From: Neostapfia colusana
Lineage: Eukaryota; Streptophyta; Magnoliopsida; Poales; Poaceae
DNA: 64,000 nt
Direction of reading: 5' to 3'
NCBI GenBank assembly: GCA_030760725.1
Contig: JASWHV010000011.1
Span: 80,763,765-80,827,764, forward strand
In this document: one piece after another, positions 1 through 9,459 of the stretch
Position numbering within the stretch: position 1 is the first letter of the stretch
How the letters are laid out: every line of letters starts with the position of its first letter
Program-made: the position numbers and the translations under genes
The notes under the pieces: generated by a model
What the model was told of the DNA's origin: nothing
Databases searched by the model: none
Seen by the model: only the letters and a program-made list of their open reading frames with translations

Positions 1-88
1 ACCGATCGGGATTTCGGCGTATCCCCGCTGAATTCTGTTCGTAGGCGACGCGGACATGATCTAAACCACCCCGCCGCCCTCCCCCGTC

Positions 89-96
89 TATAAAAA
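89..96 (+). promoter_or_regulatory. TATA box of element 1 5' LTR
   Basis: TATAAAAA in a GC-rich stretch, about 410 bp into the full LTR. It is conserved at 5426, 14272, 21626 (TATAAAA) and, on the minus strand, at 32031 and 50726. In element 0 (28534) it has become TGTAAAAA. Confidence 0.75.
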
Positions 97-365
97 CCCC
101 GGCCACGTTCTGTTTTTCCCACGCGATCGGCTGTTTTTACTCCGGTGAGAACCGAGACTTCTCCGGCGGATTCTGGCTGATCTAAGCTCGGAATTTCCGA
201 TCTAACTCGCTGGTCTTGATCCACCGCCTCCAGGGAACCTTGCAGGTGCAGAAAACTCGGTGACTTGCGGTGTAAACACAGCGCCGACGAGCTTCGCCGT
301 GGTTTCGCCTCGGACCTCGTCGCCGATCACCTTCCAGGACCTCCGAGCTCAAGAAAACCCCCGAG

Positions 366-372
366 GTGAGAT
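366..372 (+). promoter_or_regulatory. Candidate 5' splice donor in LTR leader (GAG^GTGAGAT)
   Basis: CCCGAG followed by GTGAGAT fits the plant donor consensus. It is conserved at 5703, 14549, 21903 and 28811. The interval from the TATA box to this donor holds no ATG in elements 1 and 2; the first ATG lies about 30 bp past the donor. Splicing is inferred only. Confidence 0.45.
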
Positions 373-2740
373 CCCCGACCTCCCCTCTACCGATCTATGC
401 CATAAAATCACAGTTCTAGGAAGAATTCCCGAAGATCCGAAAGTTTCCGGCGAGATCGCCGCTTCCCACCGCCGTGCGCCGCCGGCAGCGCTGCCCGCGC
501 TCGATCAGAGCGACGTGGCCTCTTGTGCGCCGTTTATTTGAAATCGCACGGTAGGGCTAAAATCCCCGCGTACCGGTTCGATGTTATAATCTCGGCCGTC
601 GGTTTAAAATCGGACGGTCCATGTCAGCCCCGCGTTATAAAGACTGGAAATCTTACATGCTGCCCCCTGGGGTTCTCGGGAAATAAGAGCTAGCCCCGGA
701 AACTTCTGATCTAGCCCCTGGAACTCCAGAAAATCATGTAAATTCATTTAAAAATCAGTTTTAGCCCCTGGACTTAATAAAAATTAGGAAAAACACCTCT
801 AATAAGTGTACCCCTGGAAATTCTGAAAATAATATTATAGACCCTGTAATGGGGTGAGTTTACCTTTTTAGCCCTGTTTAGTATTTAAATTAGGAAATTG
901 AATATGTGGCTAGTGTTTAAAAATTAAAAAGTGGGACAAACATATTGTCATAATTAAATTAAAAACTTTCTCAGTATTTAGAAAACTTTGGAGTGAGATA
1001 AAAACATATTTTGGGCTGAATTGAATCTGTCTAATTTATTATTCACATTTAGGGACACATTTTTAAGTAATGAATAGTTTTAGAAAATAGGGAAAATAAT
1101 TGTGAAATAGTTTACATCAGAGGCAAAGGTCAAAATATGTTATTAAATTATTTAGGTCAGAACCTATTCTGTTTAGATGATGTGTATTACTAATTTCATA
1201 ATAAAGAACACATTTATGTATAGGAAAATAAATCTGAAAATATAGCAACTAGTAGATGATAAATGGAGTTTCTAAAATCCAAAGAATTCAGTTTAAGGTT
1301 GGTAGAAATTCTAAAGGCACATATGGAGAAGAAAAATACTTTTCATACATACTTGGTAGTGAAAAGGTGTAGTAGTTGAATATAAGGAATTTATTAGAAA
1401 CTCATATATAAATAGTAGGTAAGTATAAATGGGAACACAAAAGTAGGAATCCTATACACATGATTAAAAATGCATGCAAGCCACAAATCAACACACATAG
1501 AGTAACCACAACACATATAATGGTGAATGACTTTCATAAATATGAATGTGTGGTTTGTATGAAGTGGAAGTGTGAACTATGTCTTATGGATTGTTGTTTT
1601 TCTTTTGCTATGTGTGATGGTATGATGTAGAATCTGCTCAAGAGCAAGTTATTCCTTTCCAAGATCAGGACTATCCATTTCAAGAGCAGCAGGAAGGAGG
1701 CAAGTGTCCTTGACCACTTTGATCCTATGCTAGGATGTGTAGATAGTATTATTTGCATTGTCAAGTTAAACATGAAACCCATGCTAGGAAGTTTCCCTAG
1801 AATTGCATTACCTTGTTTCCTTGTAGCTTGGGTTGGGATTTATTTTATCATGTCATTTATTATTATGCATATGCTTAGCCATGCTTAGAATGGGATGTTT
1901 GGGATATGAGATCATCAATTTATTTTACCATACTCTTGAATGAGATATTGTGAGCTATGTAGAGGTAGGGATCAAGGCAAGTTGGATGTTTTGGTTGTGT
2001 GCTGGGTGCACGAGACTCGGGTTTGTGTTTAGTACTTGCCTGGATCCTAAGGACCGGTTCATGGAGCATGTAACCTGGCTTTACCGTGCCAACCACATGC
2101 TGAGATGGGGCAGCTTGGCCAATTAATTAGGTGTATCCCCGGCGTAGTATGGGTGTGTTGGATGGTACGGGGAGTAGGTGTCAGCTGGACTACCATATGA
2201 ACCGCAAGGCTCAAGAGGGGGCCACTGCAGCGGGGTTGGAGCCTCTTGTATGCTGTTAGGGGTGAAACCTCAGTGGGCCCACGCTCGTCGGGAATCCCTT
2301 TGTAAAGGCTTCATAGTAATCTCCTGGCTACACACCTGGGAAGTGTGAATGTGGTTCGTAGCCACTGGCATAATGGAGGTTCTTTTAGTCCACCCGACAA
2401 TGGGGGATGAAATCACTACATGTGGGTACAGTGGTACAAACTCTACAGAGTCAAAACTGTCATGACAGCCGTGCTCACGGTCAAGAGCGGCTTGGACTTA
2501 TTCATGATTAGAGGATTGATGGTTTTGGAAGTTGTGATGTTAAGCGGGGAGCTTATCATTGGAAATGAAGTTATGGTTATTTGATTATGATGATGGGATG
2601 GGAGATTGGGACATTTCACCTATGTAGTAATGTAGGTGCTTAATAAGCTAAGGTGATAGGTATTAAGTGCGTAGTGCTGTAACCATGAGTTCAACCTCTC
2701 CTTGATCTAGCCATGCATGATATAATTTTCCGACACTTGC

Positions 2741-2759
2741 TGAGTACCATTGGTACTCA
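2741..2759 (+). other. Conserved LTR hairpin (element 1 5' LTR)
   Basis: TGAGTACCATTGGTACTCA is a perfect inverted repeat (8-bp arms, 3-nt loop) flanked by CTTGC-like sequence. It also occurs at 8099, 16945, 24279 and 31200, with variant forms in families B, C and D and element 6. Confidence 0.7.
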
Positions 2760-3103
2760 ACCTTGCATATTTGTTGGTTTATATTGCTACTCAGGTCAAG
2801 ATAATGAGGTGGTGTATAATGACCAAGACTTTGGACCCGAAGAAGGTTTCTAGGTTCATGGAGACCCCGGGCAACGCCTGCAATGGAGCCCACAAGAATA
2901 ATATTCCGCTGCTAGTTTATTTATTTGTGATGAACTATTTATCGTCCATCGAGACATATGCTTTGTAAGACTTATTTATATTCGACACCTGGCTTGTAAT
3001 AAATAATGCTTCACTATTTGTCATCACATGTATGAGAAAATGATCCTGGCATACATGTGATCTTCACTCGGTTGTTCTTCGGAGAAACCGGGTGTGACAG
3101 AAG

Positions 3104-3116
3104 TGGTATCAGAGCC
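3104..3116 (+). promoter_or_regulatory. Primer binding site, element 1
   Basis: TGGTATCAGAGCC lies four bases after the LTR end and is complementary to the 3' end of initiator tRNA-Met, the usual minus-strand primer of plant gypsy elements. Confidence 0.92.
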
Positions 3117-3318
3117 AAGGTTGCCCGTAGGAACGTGGACCTAGATAGAAATGGACGTATTTAAGGGCCCTATTTTCTTAAAAACTATTTTACAAAGGTG
3201 TGGATTGAAAAGTGTTATTTAAATGAGTCACTTTCTTCATCTTATCCCAATTTTCATTCAAAATAGGATTTTTGTTTAAGAGTTTATCTAATCTAATTTT
3301 AAATTCTTTTTGTTTTAG
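3117..3318 (+). other. Leader between PBS and ORF0, element 1
   Basis: About 200 bp, AT-rich and non-coding. It ends in a T-rich tract and TTTTAG directly before the ORF0 ATG, which resembles a branch/polypyrimidine/3' splice-site region. Confidence 0.5.
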
Positions 3319-4116
3319 ATGGTTCGCATGATTCACACCGCTCGCAAGTCCACAGGAGGGAGAGTTCCTGTAGTTGCCCTTGCCGAGAGAGAGGAGAGCC
3401 GTCTGGTGACGTACCTTTCCTACGGATTGACAGTAGGAGGCTTATTGCGTCGTCTTCGGCGTATGCTCGAAGCCGCCGGCAATACGGGCAAGCTAATCAT
3501 CCACTATAACTCCACCAGGACCATCCGTGAGAAGAGGGAAGAATGGAGTTCAGAGATGAGGATAATACACGAAAATCAGCTGCTTAAGATTCACCACTCT
3601 CCAGCTTGTAGAGCGACACAGGTCGATGCGAAGAAAGATGTCACCTGGGAGGCCATCACCTGCCAGAGTCACATCTATCGTCGCCACTTGGACAAAACTG
3701 AGTACATGTATGTCCTCCAGCGTGAGAGTGGTACCACGGAGTACAAGTACCCGCCGGTGCAGCAAGGGACTTCTCATGAGCACATGGACTTGTGCTTGGA
3801 AGATGCTTCTATGCTCAGCACTCGACTGCAGGAGTGTCAACAAGAGCTTCAGGATGTCCGGGACACCCAGAAGGAAACGGAGGCGTTGCTGCAAGCCTGT
3901 TTGAGGGCGAGAGAAAGAGGAGATGGGAATGAACTGTGTGTCACCGCGAATGATACATGGACTCCTGACTCCCCAGATCGCCGAGCGATCAGGCGTCGTC
4001 GCACTTCTCCCCAGCAGCCTCCCCACCCAAAGCAGAGTCAGAAGGAAGCCGAAATGATGAGGAAGATCCCGAGGAGCCAGCTCAAGAAAACGAGTAGTGT
4101 AGAGTCCCTCCCTTAG
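3319..4116 (+). CDS. ORF0 protein of element 1, histone H3-tail-like N-terminus
   Basis: 265 residues, lying between PBS and gag. The first 17 residues are MVRMIHTARKSTGGRVP. Aligned without gaps from Met, they match the H3 tail at TARKSTGG (H3 residues 6-13) and P16, and further at L20 and A21. H3 K4 is replaced by I and K14 by R. The middle (about residues 75-150) resembles the ORF0 proteins of element 6 and family B. A helical region rich in L, E, Q and R (about 165-205) looks like a coiled coil, followed by TWTPDSP and a basic patch. There is no histone fold. Loss of one base near 4010 relative to element 2 shifts the last ~37 residues. An extra ORF upstream of gag is known from some rice gypsy elements (recalled, not checked). 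Biochemical role unknown. Confidence 0.75.
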   Translation: MVRMIHTARKSTGGRVPVVALAEREESRLVTYLSYGLTVGGLLRRLRRMLEAAGNTGKLIIHYNSTRTIREKREEWSSEMRIIHENQLLKIHHSPACRATQVDAKKDVTWEAITCQSHIYRRHLDKTEYMYVLQRESGTTEYKYPPVQQGTSHEHMDLCLEDASMLSTRLQECQQELQDVRDTQKETEALLQACLRARERGDGNELCVTANDTWTPDSPDRRAIRRRRTSPQQPPHPKQSQKEAEMMRKIPRSQLKKTSSVESLP

Positions 4117-4401
4117 TCAGTAAGACGTCAAATAGGTGAGTCGTTAAGTTAAGTTAATGGTGTGATAATGCTTGGTGTGTGACGTGAGCTGTGAAAGCCA
4201 TGAGCAATTGTCCACAGCCTCGTCTTTAGATTGTTTTGTTTTGGTGTGTGAACCCACATGAAATAATATTGCATTTATTTTTGTGTGAAAAGTGAACCCT
4301 TAGAAAAGAATAACAAAGCCTCAACACTTCAAAGTACAAACAAATGAAAGTAGTAAGATGATACTAAATGCTTTCAAATTAACATTGGTTGATTCTGCCA
4401 G
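4117..4401 (+). other. ORF0-gag spacer, element 1
   Basis: 285 bp without a supported gene. It ends in TTGATTCTGCCAG immediately before the gag ATG, a second 3' splice-site-like sequence; the same arrangement occurs at 9760 in element 2. Confidence 0.5.
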
Positions 4402-5002
4402 ATGGCCGGAAGAGGAAAAGGACGTGCTACCAACCGCGCCAACAACAACGATGAGGCATGCAACCCTCATCTTTCTGGAGGCCAGGACTGGGGTGGTTGC
4501 CGTGAAGGAGTTGATCCCCTCCACCAAATGCTGGAGAATCAAAATCAGCTCATCCAGAACTTGACTCAAGTGGTGGCCAACTTGCATCAAGTTCCACCTC
4601 CACAAGCTGCACCACGCCAACCAAGGTTGAGTGAGTTTCTAGGAACTCAACCTCCAAAGTTTGCAAGTGCTGCTGAACCTCTGGAGGCAGATGATTGGCT
4701 GAAGACCATTGAAAGTAAGATGAGGATCATCCAGTGCCAAGGGTATGAGAGGGTGCTGTTTGCCTCTCATCAATTGCATGGACCTGCTGCTGATTGGTGG
4801 ACCGCCTACGTGGCCGCCCATCATGACCCTGAGAACATCACTTGGGAAGAGTTCAAGCGTAGCTTCCGCAACCATTACATCCCAAGAGGTGAACTCAAAA
4901 ACAAGAGTAAGGAGTTTTTGGGACTGCAGCAGGGAAACATGTCGGTGAGGGAATACCTCACTAAATTTACTCAACTATCCCGTTATGCCCCACGGGACAT
5001 AG
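4402..5002 (+). pseudogene. gag: gag N-terminal part of element 1 (split by element 2)
   Basis: Gag starts at the ATG after CTGCCAG. It has a low-complexity N-terminus, then a typical plant retrotransposon gag domain with DDWLKTIESKM (about residue 96 onward), GPAADWW and YLTKFTQLSRYAPRDI. The frame is cut within a codon by the LTR of element 2 at 5003 and resumes at 17310 after the CATAG duplication. Apparent ORF continuation into the LTR is an artefact. Gag would form the particle and package RNA. Confidence 0.92.
4998..5002. other. Target-site duplication CATAG, left copy
   Basis: CATAG directly before the element 2 LTR, repeated at 17305-17309 directly after its 3' LTR. Five bases is the expected TSD length for gypsy integrases. 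Confidence 0.95.
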
Positions 5003-5425
5003 TGTAACACCCCAAATTTTTAGTCAAGATTCAAATTTTGGATTTAGAACCATAAACCATGTTCAGAGGGGGATTTAAAAATTTTTGGACGTGTTGCATT
5101 TTTTGCAAAAATTCAAATTCAAACTGGAATTCAAATTAGACTCAAAACAGAAAAGAAATGGAAAAAGAAAAAGGAAAACCGGGAAAAAACTGGCCAGTGG
5201 GCCGAAACCTCAGCCGGCCCAGCTAACCCCGCGCAGCCCGCCCCCGCGCGCGCCGCGCTGCCCCTCGCTGACATGTGGGACCCGCCTGTCATCCCTAACC
5301 CCGCGACCCCGGATTCTCCCCGCGCGCGCGCGATCGCAACCGATCGGGAAACCGCGTCCCGCAGCCGAATTCTGGAACCTGAGGACTCTAACTCGATCAC
5401 AACAGAACCACCGCCCTCCCCCGGC

Positions 5426-5433
5426 TATAAAAA
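5426..5433 (+). promoter_or_regulatory. TATA box of element 2 5' LTR
   Basis: TATAAAAA after GGC, about 424 bp into the LTR. If used, the transcript starts near 5455, leaving a U3 of roughly 450 bp and an R region of almost 2.9 kb up to the AATAAA at 8357. Confidence 0.75.
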
Positions 5434-6743
5434 CAACCGATCCGATCAGTTTTTCGCACGCGATCGCCGATTTTCACTCCGGTGAGCACCGAGACTTCGC
5501 CGGTGAATTCTGGCCGATCTAAGCTCGGAAACTCTGATCTAACTCGTTGGTCTTGATCCACCGCCTCCGGGGAACTTTGCAGGTGCAGAAAACCCGAAGA
5601 TATACGGTGCAAATCCAGCTCCGACGAGCTTCGCCGTGGTTTTGCCTCGGACCTCGCCGCAGAGCACTTTCCAGGACTCCCGAGCTCGAGAAAACCCCCG
5701 AGGTGAGATCCCTGACCTCCCCTCTACCGATCTAGGCCATAAGATCACAGTTCTAGGCAGAATTCTCGAGGATCCGAAAGTTTCCGGTGAGATCGCCGCT
5801 TCCCGCCGCCGTGCGCCGCCGGCAGCGCCGCCCACGCTCGGTCAGAGCGACGTGGCCGCTTGTGCGCCGTTTATTTTAAATCGCACGGTAGACTTTAAAA
5901 CCCCGCGTACCGGTTCGATGTTATAATCTCAGCCGTCGGTTTAAAATCAGACGGTCCACGTCAGCCCCGCGTTATAAAGACTGGAATTCTTACGTGCTAC
6001 CCCCTGGGGTTCTCTGGAATTGAGAGCTAGCCCCGGAAACTTCAGATCTAGCCCCTGGAACTCCAGAAAATCATGTAAATTCATTTAAAAATCAGTTTTA
6101 GCCCCTGGACTTATTAGAAATTAGGAAAAACACCTCTGACAAGTGTAGCTAGACCCCTGGAAATTATGAAAATAATATTATAGACCCTGTAATGAGGTGA
6201 ATTCATTATTTTAGCTCTGTTTAGTATTTAATTTAGAAAATTGAATATGTAACTAGTGTTTAAATATTAAAAAGGGGGACAAACATAATTGTCAAATTTA
6301 TTAAAAACTTTCTCAGTACTTAGAAAACTTTGGAGTGAGATAAAAATATATTTTTAGGCTGAAATAAATCTGTTTCATCTATTATTCACATTTATTAGTA
6401 TATGGACACATTTTTAAGTAAAGAATAGTTAAAGAAAAATAGGGAAAATAATTATGAAATAGTATACATCAGAAGCTAAGGTCAAAATATGATCTTAAAT
6501 TATTTAGGACCAGAACCTAATCTGTTTAGGTAGTGTGTATTACTAATTTAATAATAAAATGCACAATTATACATAAGAAGATAAATCTGGAAATATAGAA
6601 ACTAGTAAATGATAAATGGAGTTTCTAAAGTACAAAGAATTCAGTTTAGGGTTGATAGAAATAATGAAGGCACATATGGAGAAGAAAAATACTTTTCATA
6701 CATACTTGGTAGTTTAATATATAAGGAATTTATTTAAAACTGA

Positions 6744-6780
6744 AACACACATATATATACATATATGTATATATATATAG
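6744..6780 (+). repeat. AT-rich microsatellite in element 2 LTR
   Basis: CA/TA dinucleotide tract, identical at 15590-15626 in the 3' LTR. The other family-A LTRs have a short CATATATAAATAGTAGG-type sequence here, so the expansion is specific to this sublineage. Confidence 0.8.
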
Positions 6781-8462
6781 TATGTGAGTATAAATATGAA
6801 CACCAAAGTAAGAATCATACACATATAAATAAAAGTGTATGCAAGTCCCAAATCAACACACATAAAGTAACCACAACACATATAATGGTAAAGAACTTTC
6901 ATAAATATGAATGTGTGGTTTGTATGAAGTAGAAGTGTGAACTATGTCTTATGATTGTTGTTTTTCTTTTGCTATGTGTGATGGTATGAAGTAGAACCTG
7001 CTCAAGAACAAGTTATTCAATTCCAAGACCAAGACTACCCATTTCAAGAGCAGCAAGAAGGAGGCAAGTGTCCTTGACCACTTTGATCCTATGCTAGGAT
7101 GTGTAGATAGAATTATTTGCATTGTCAAATGAAATATGAAACCCATGCTAGGAAAGTTTCCCTAGAATTGCATTACCTTGTTTCCTTGTAGCTTGGGTTG
7201 GGATTTATTTTACCATGTCATTTATTTCCATGCATATGCTTAGCCATGCTTAGAATGGGGTATTTGGGACATGAAATCATCAGTTTATATTACCATACTC
7301 TTGAATGAGATATTGTGAGTTATGTAGAGGTAGGGATCAAGGCAAGTTGGATGTTTTGGTTGTGTGCTGGGTGCACGAGACTTGGGTTTGTGTTTAGTAC
7401 TTGCCTGGATCCTAAGGACCGGTTCATGGAGCATGTAACCCGGCTTTACAGTGCCAACCACATGCTGAGATGGGGCAGCTTAGCCAATTAATTAGGTGTA
7501 TCCCCGGCGTAGTATGGGTGTGTTGGATGGTGCGGGGAATAGGAGTCAGCTGGACTGCCATATGAACCGCAAGGCTCAAGAGGGGGCCACTGCAGCGGGG
7601 TTGGAGCCTCTTGTATGCTGTTAGGGGTGAAACCTCAGTGGGCCCACGCTCGTCGGGAATCCCTTTGTAAAGGCTTCGTAGTGATCTCTTGGCCGCACAC
7701 CTGGGAAGTGTGAATGTGGATCGTAGCCACTGGCATAATGGAGGTTCTTTTAGTCCACCCGGCAACGGGGGATGAAATCACTACTTGTGGGTACAGTGGT
7801 ACAAACTCTGCAGAGTCAAAACTGTCTTGACAGCCGTGCTCACGGTTAAGAGCGGCCTGGACTTATTCATGATTAGAGGAATGATGGTTTTGGAAGTTAA
7901 GCGGGGAGCTTAACATTGGAAATGATGTTATGGTTATTTGGTTATGATGATGGGATGGGAGATTTGGACCATTTCACCTGTGTAGTAATGTAGGTGCTTA
8001 ATAAGCTAAGGTGATAGGTATTAATTGCGTAGTGCTTTAACCATGAGTTCAAACTCTCCTTGTTCTAGCCATGCATGATATAATTTTCCCACACTTGCTG
8101 AGTACCATTGGTACTCAACCTTGCATATTTGTTGGTTTATATTGCTGCTCAGGTCAAGATAATGAGGTGGTGTATAATGACCAAGATTTTGGACCCGAGG
8201 AAGGTTTTTAGGTTCATGAAGACCCCCGGGCAACGCCTGTGATGGAGCCCTAAAGAATAATATTCCGCTGCTAGTTTATTTACTTGTGATGAACTTATTA
8301 TTGTCCATCGAGACATTTACTATGTAAGACTTACTTATATTCGACACCTGGCTTGTAATAAATGATGCTTCACTATTTGTCATCACATGTATGGGAAAAT
8401 GATCCTGGCATACATGTGATATTCACTTGGTTGTTCTTCGGAAAAACCGGGTGTGACAGAGG

Positions 8463-8475
8463 TGGTATCAGAGCC
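8463..8475 (+). promoter_or_regulatory. Primer binding site, element 2
   Basis: TGGTATCAGAGCC four bases after the LTR end; matches the initiator tRNA-Met primer. Confidence 0.92.
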
Positions 8476-8679
8476 AAGGTTGCCCGTAGGAACGTGGACC
8501 TAGGTAGAAATGGACGTATTTAAGGGCCCTATTTTCTTAAAAACTATTTTCCAAAAGTGAGGGTTGAAAAATATTATTTAAAGAGTTATTTTCTTCAGCT
8601 TACCCCAACTTCCATTCAAAATAGGATTTTTTTTTGTTTGAGAATTTATCTAACCAAATTTTAAATTCTCTTGTTTTAG

Positions 8680-9459
8680 ATGGTTCGCATGATTCGCACC
8701 GCTCGTAAGTCCACAGGAGGGAGAGTTCCCGTAGTTGCCCTTGCCGAAAGAGAGGAGAGTCGTCCAGTGACGTACCTTTCATACGGATTGGCAGTGGGAG
8801 ATTTGTTGCGCCGTCTTCGACGAATGCTCGAAGCCGCCGGCAATACGGGCAAGCTCATCATCCACTATAACTCCACCAGGACCATCCGTGAGAAGAGAGA
8901 AGAATGGAGTTCGGAGATGAGGATTATACACGAGAATCAGCTGCTTAAGATTCACCACTCTCCAGCTTGTCGAGCAACACAAGTTGACGCGGAGAAAGAT
9001 GTCACCTGGGAGGCCATCACCTGCCAGAGTCACATCTATCGTCGCCACTTGGATAAAACTGAGTACATGTATGTCCTCCAACGTGAGAGTGGTACCACGG
9101 AGTACAAGTACCCACCGGTGCAGCAAGGGACTTCCCATGAGCACATGGACTTGTGCTTGGAGGATGCTGCTATGCTCAGCACTCGACTGCAGGATTGTCA
9201 ACAAGAGCTTCAGGATGTCCGAGATACCCTGAAGGAGACGGAGGCCTTGCTGCGAGCTTGCTTAAAGGCGAGAGAAAGAGGAGATGGGAATGAACTGTGT
9301 ATCACCGTGAGTGATCCATGGACCCCTGACTCCCCGGATCACCGAGCAATCAGGCGTCGTCGCACTTCTCCACCAGCAGCCTCCCCACCCAAAGCAGAGT
9401 CAGAAGGTAGCCGAAATGAGGAGGAAGATCCCGAGGAGCCAGCTCAAGAGGACGAGTAG
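8680..9459 (+). CDS. ORF0 protein of element 2, histone H3-tail-like N-terminus
   Basis: 259 residues, about 90% like ORF0 of element 1. The N-terminus MVRMIRTARKSTGGRVP keeps the H3-like TARKSTGG. Differences from element 1 in this stretch are two silent changes and one H6R change. The ATG directly follows CTTGTTTTAG, a 3' splice-site-like context. A conserved middle domain contains VTWEAITCQ and YMYVLQRESG, followed by a helical, probably coiled-coil region and TWTPDSPDH. The C-terminus is acidic (EEEDPEEPAQEDE) and probably in the original frame, unlike the shifted end in element 1. No known enzymatic motif. A role in chromatin targeting or silencing is inference. Confidence 0.78.
   Translation: MVRMIRTARKSTGGRVPVVALAEREESRPVTYLSYGLAVGDLLRRLRRMLEAAGNTGKLIIHYNSTRTIREKREEWSSEMRIIHENQLLKIHHSPACRATQVDAEKDVTWEAITCQSHIYRRHLDKTEYMYVLQRESGTTEYKYPPVQQGTSHEHMDLCLEDAAMLSTRLQDCQQELQDVRDTLKETEALLRACLKARERGDGNELCITVSDPWTPDSPDHRAIRRRRTSPPAASPPKAESEGSRNEEEDPEEPAQEDE

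Larger units (their letters stand above)
1..3099 (+). repeat. 5' LTR of element 1 (left-truncated by window, mosaic)
   Basis: Ends in GGGTGTGACA, followed by the PBS. By comparison with the LTR at 28125-31544, window position 1 is LTR position ~323. TATA box at 89-96, poly(A) signal AATAAA at 2998-3003, hairpin at 2741-2759. Up to about 1330 its variants match the element 0 LTR; from about 1400 they match the element 1 3' LTR (21212-24637). It is therefore a mosaic. The short ORFs inside it are not considered real. Confidence 0.93.
5003..8458 (+). repeat. 5' LTR of element 2
   Basis: Begins TGTAACACCCC and ends GGGTGTGACA. TATA box at 5426-5433, donor-like GTGAGAT at 5703, conserved core about 7405-7870, hairpin 8099-8117, AATAAA at 8357-8362. 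It holds an AT/CA microsatellite-like stretch (6744-6780) that the element 0 and 1 LTRs lack. Antisense ORFs inside it are not supported as genes. Confidence 0.97.

Noticed and set aside
3104..3116. tRNA-like match (TGGTATCAGAGCC) as a tRNA gene
   Set aside because: Only the 3' terminal complement of tRNA-Met is present, directly after an LTR; it is a primer binding site.
5131..5400. Possible host promoter or gene in the GC-rich island of each family-A LTR
   Set aside because: It recurs at the same place in every LTR copy, so it is the LTR promoter region, not a host gene.
5085..5522. ORF of 145 codons at the start of element 2 LTRs (also 13931-14368)
   Set aside because: It lies in U3 across the TATA box, is low-complexity Lys/Pro/Arg, and is not kept in other LTR copies.
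7424..7765. Antisense ORF of 113 codons kept in several family-A LTR copies (also 16270-16611, 23596-23937, 30516-30857)
   Set aside because: It overlaps the conserved non-coding LTR core and is not open in the 5' LTR of element 1. It has no recognisable domain; conservation is explained by the core sequence.
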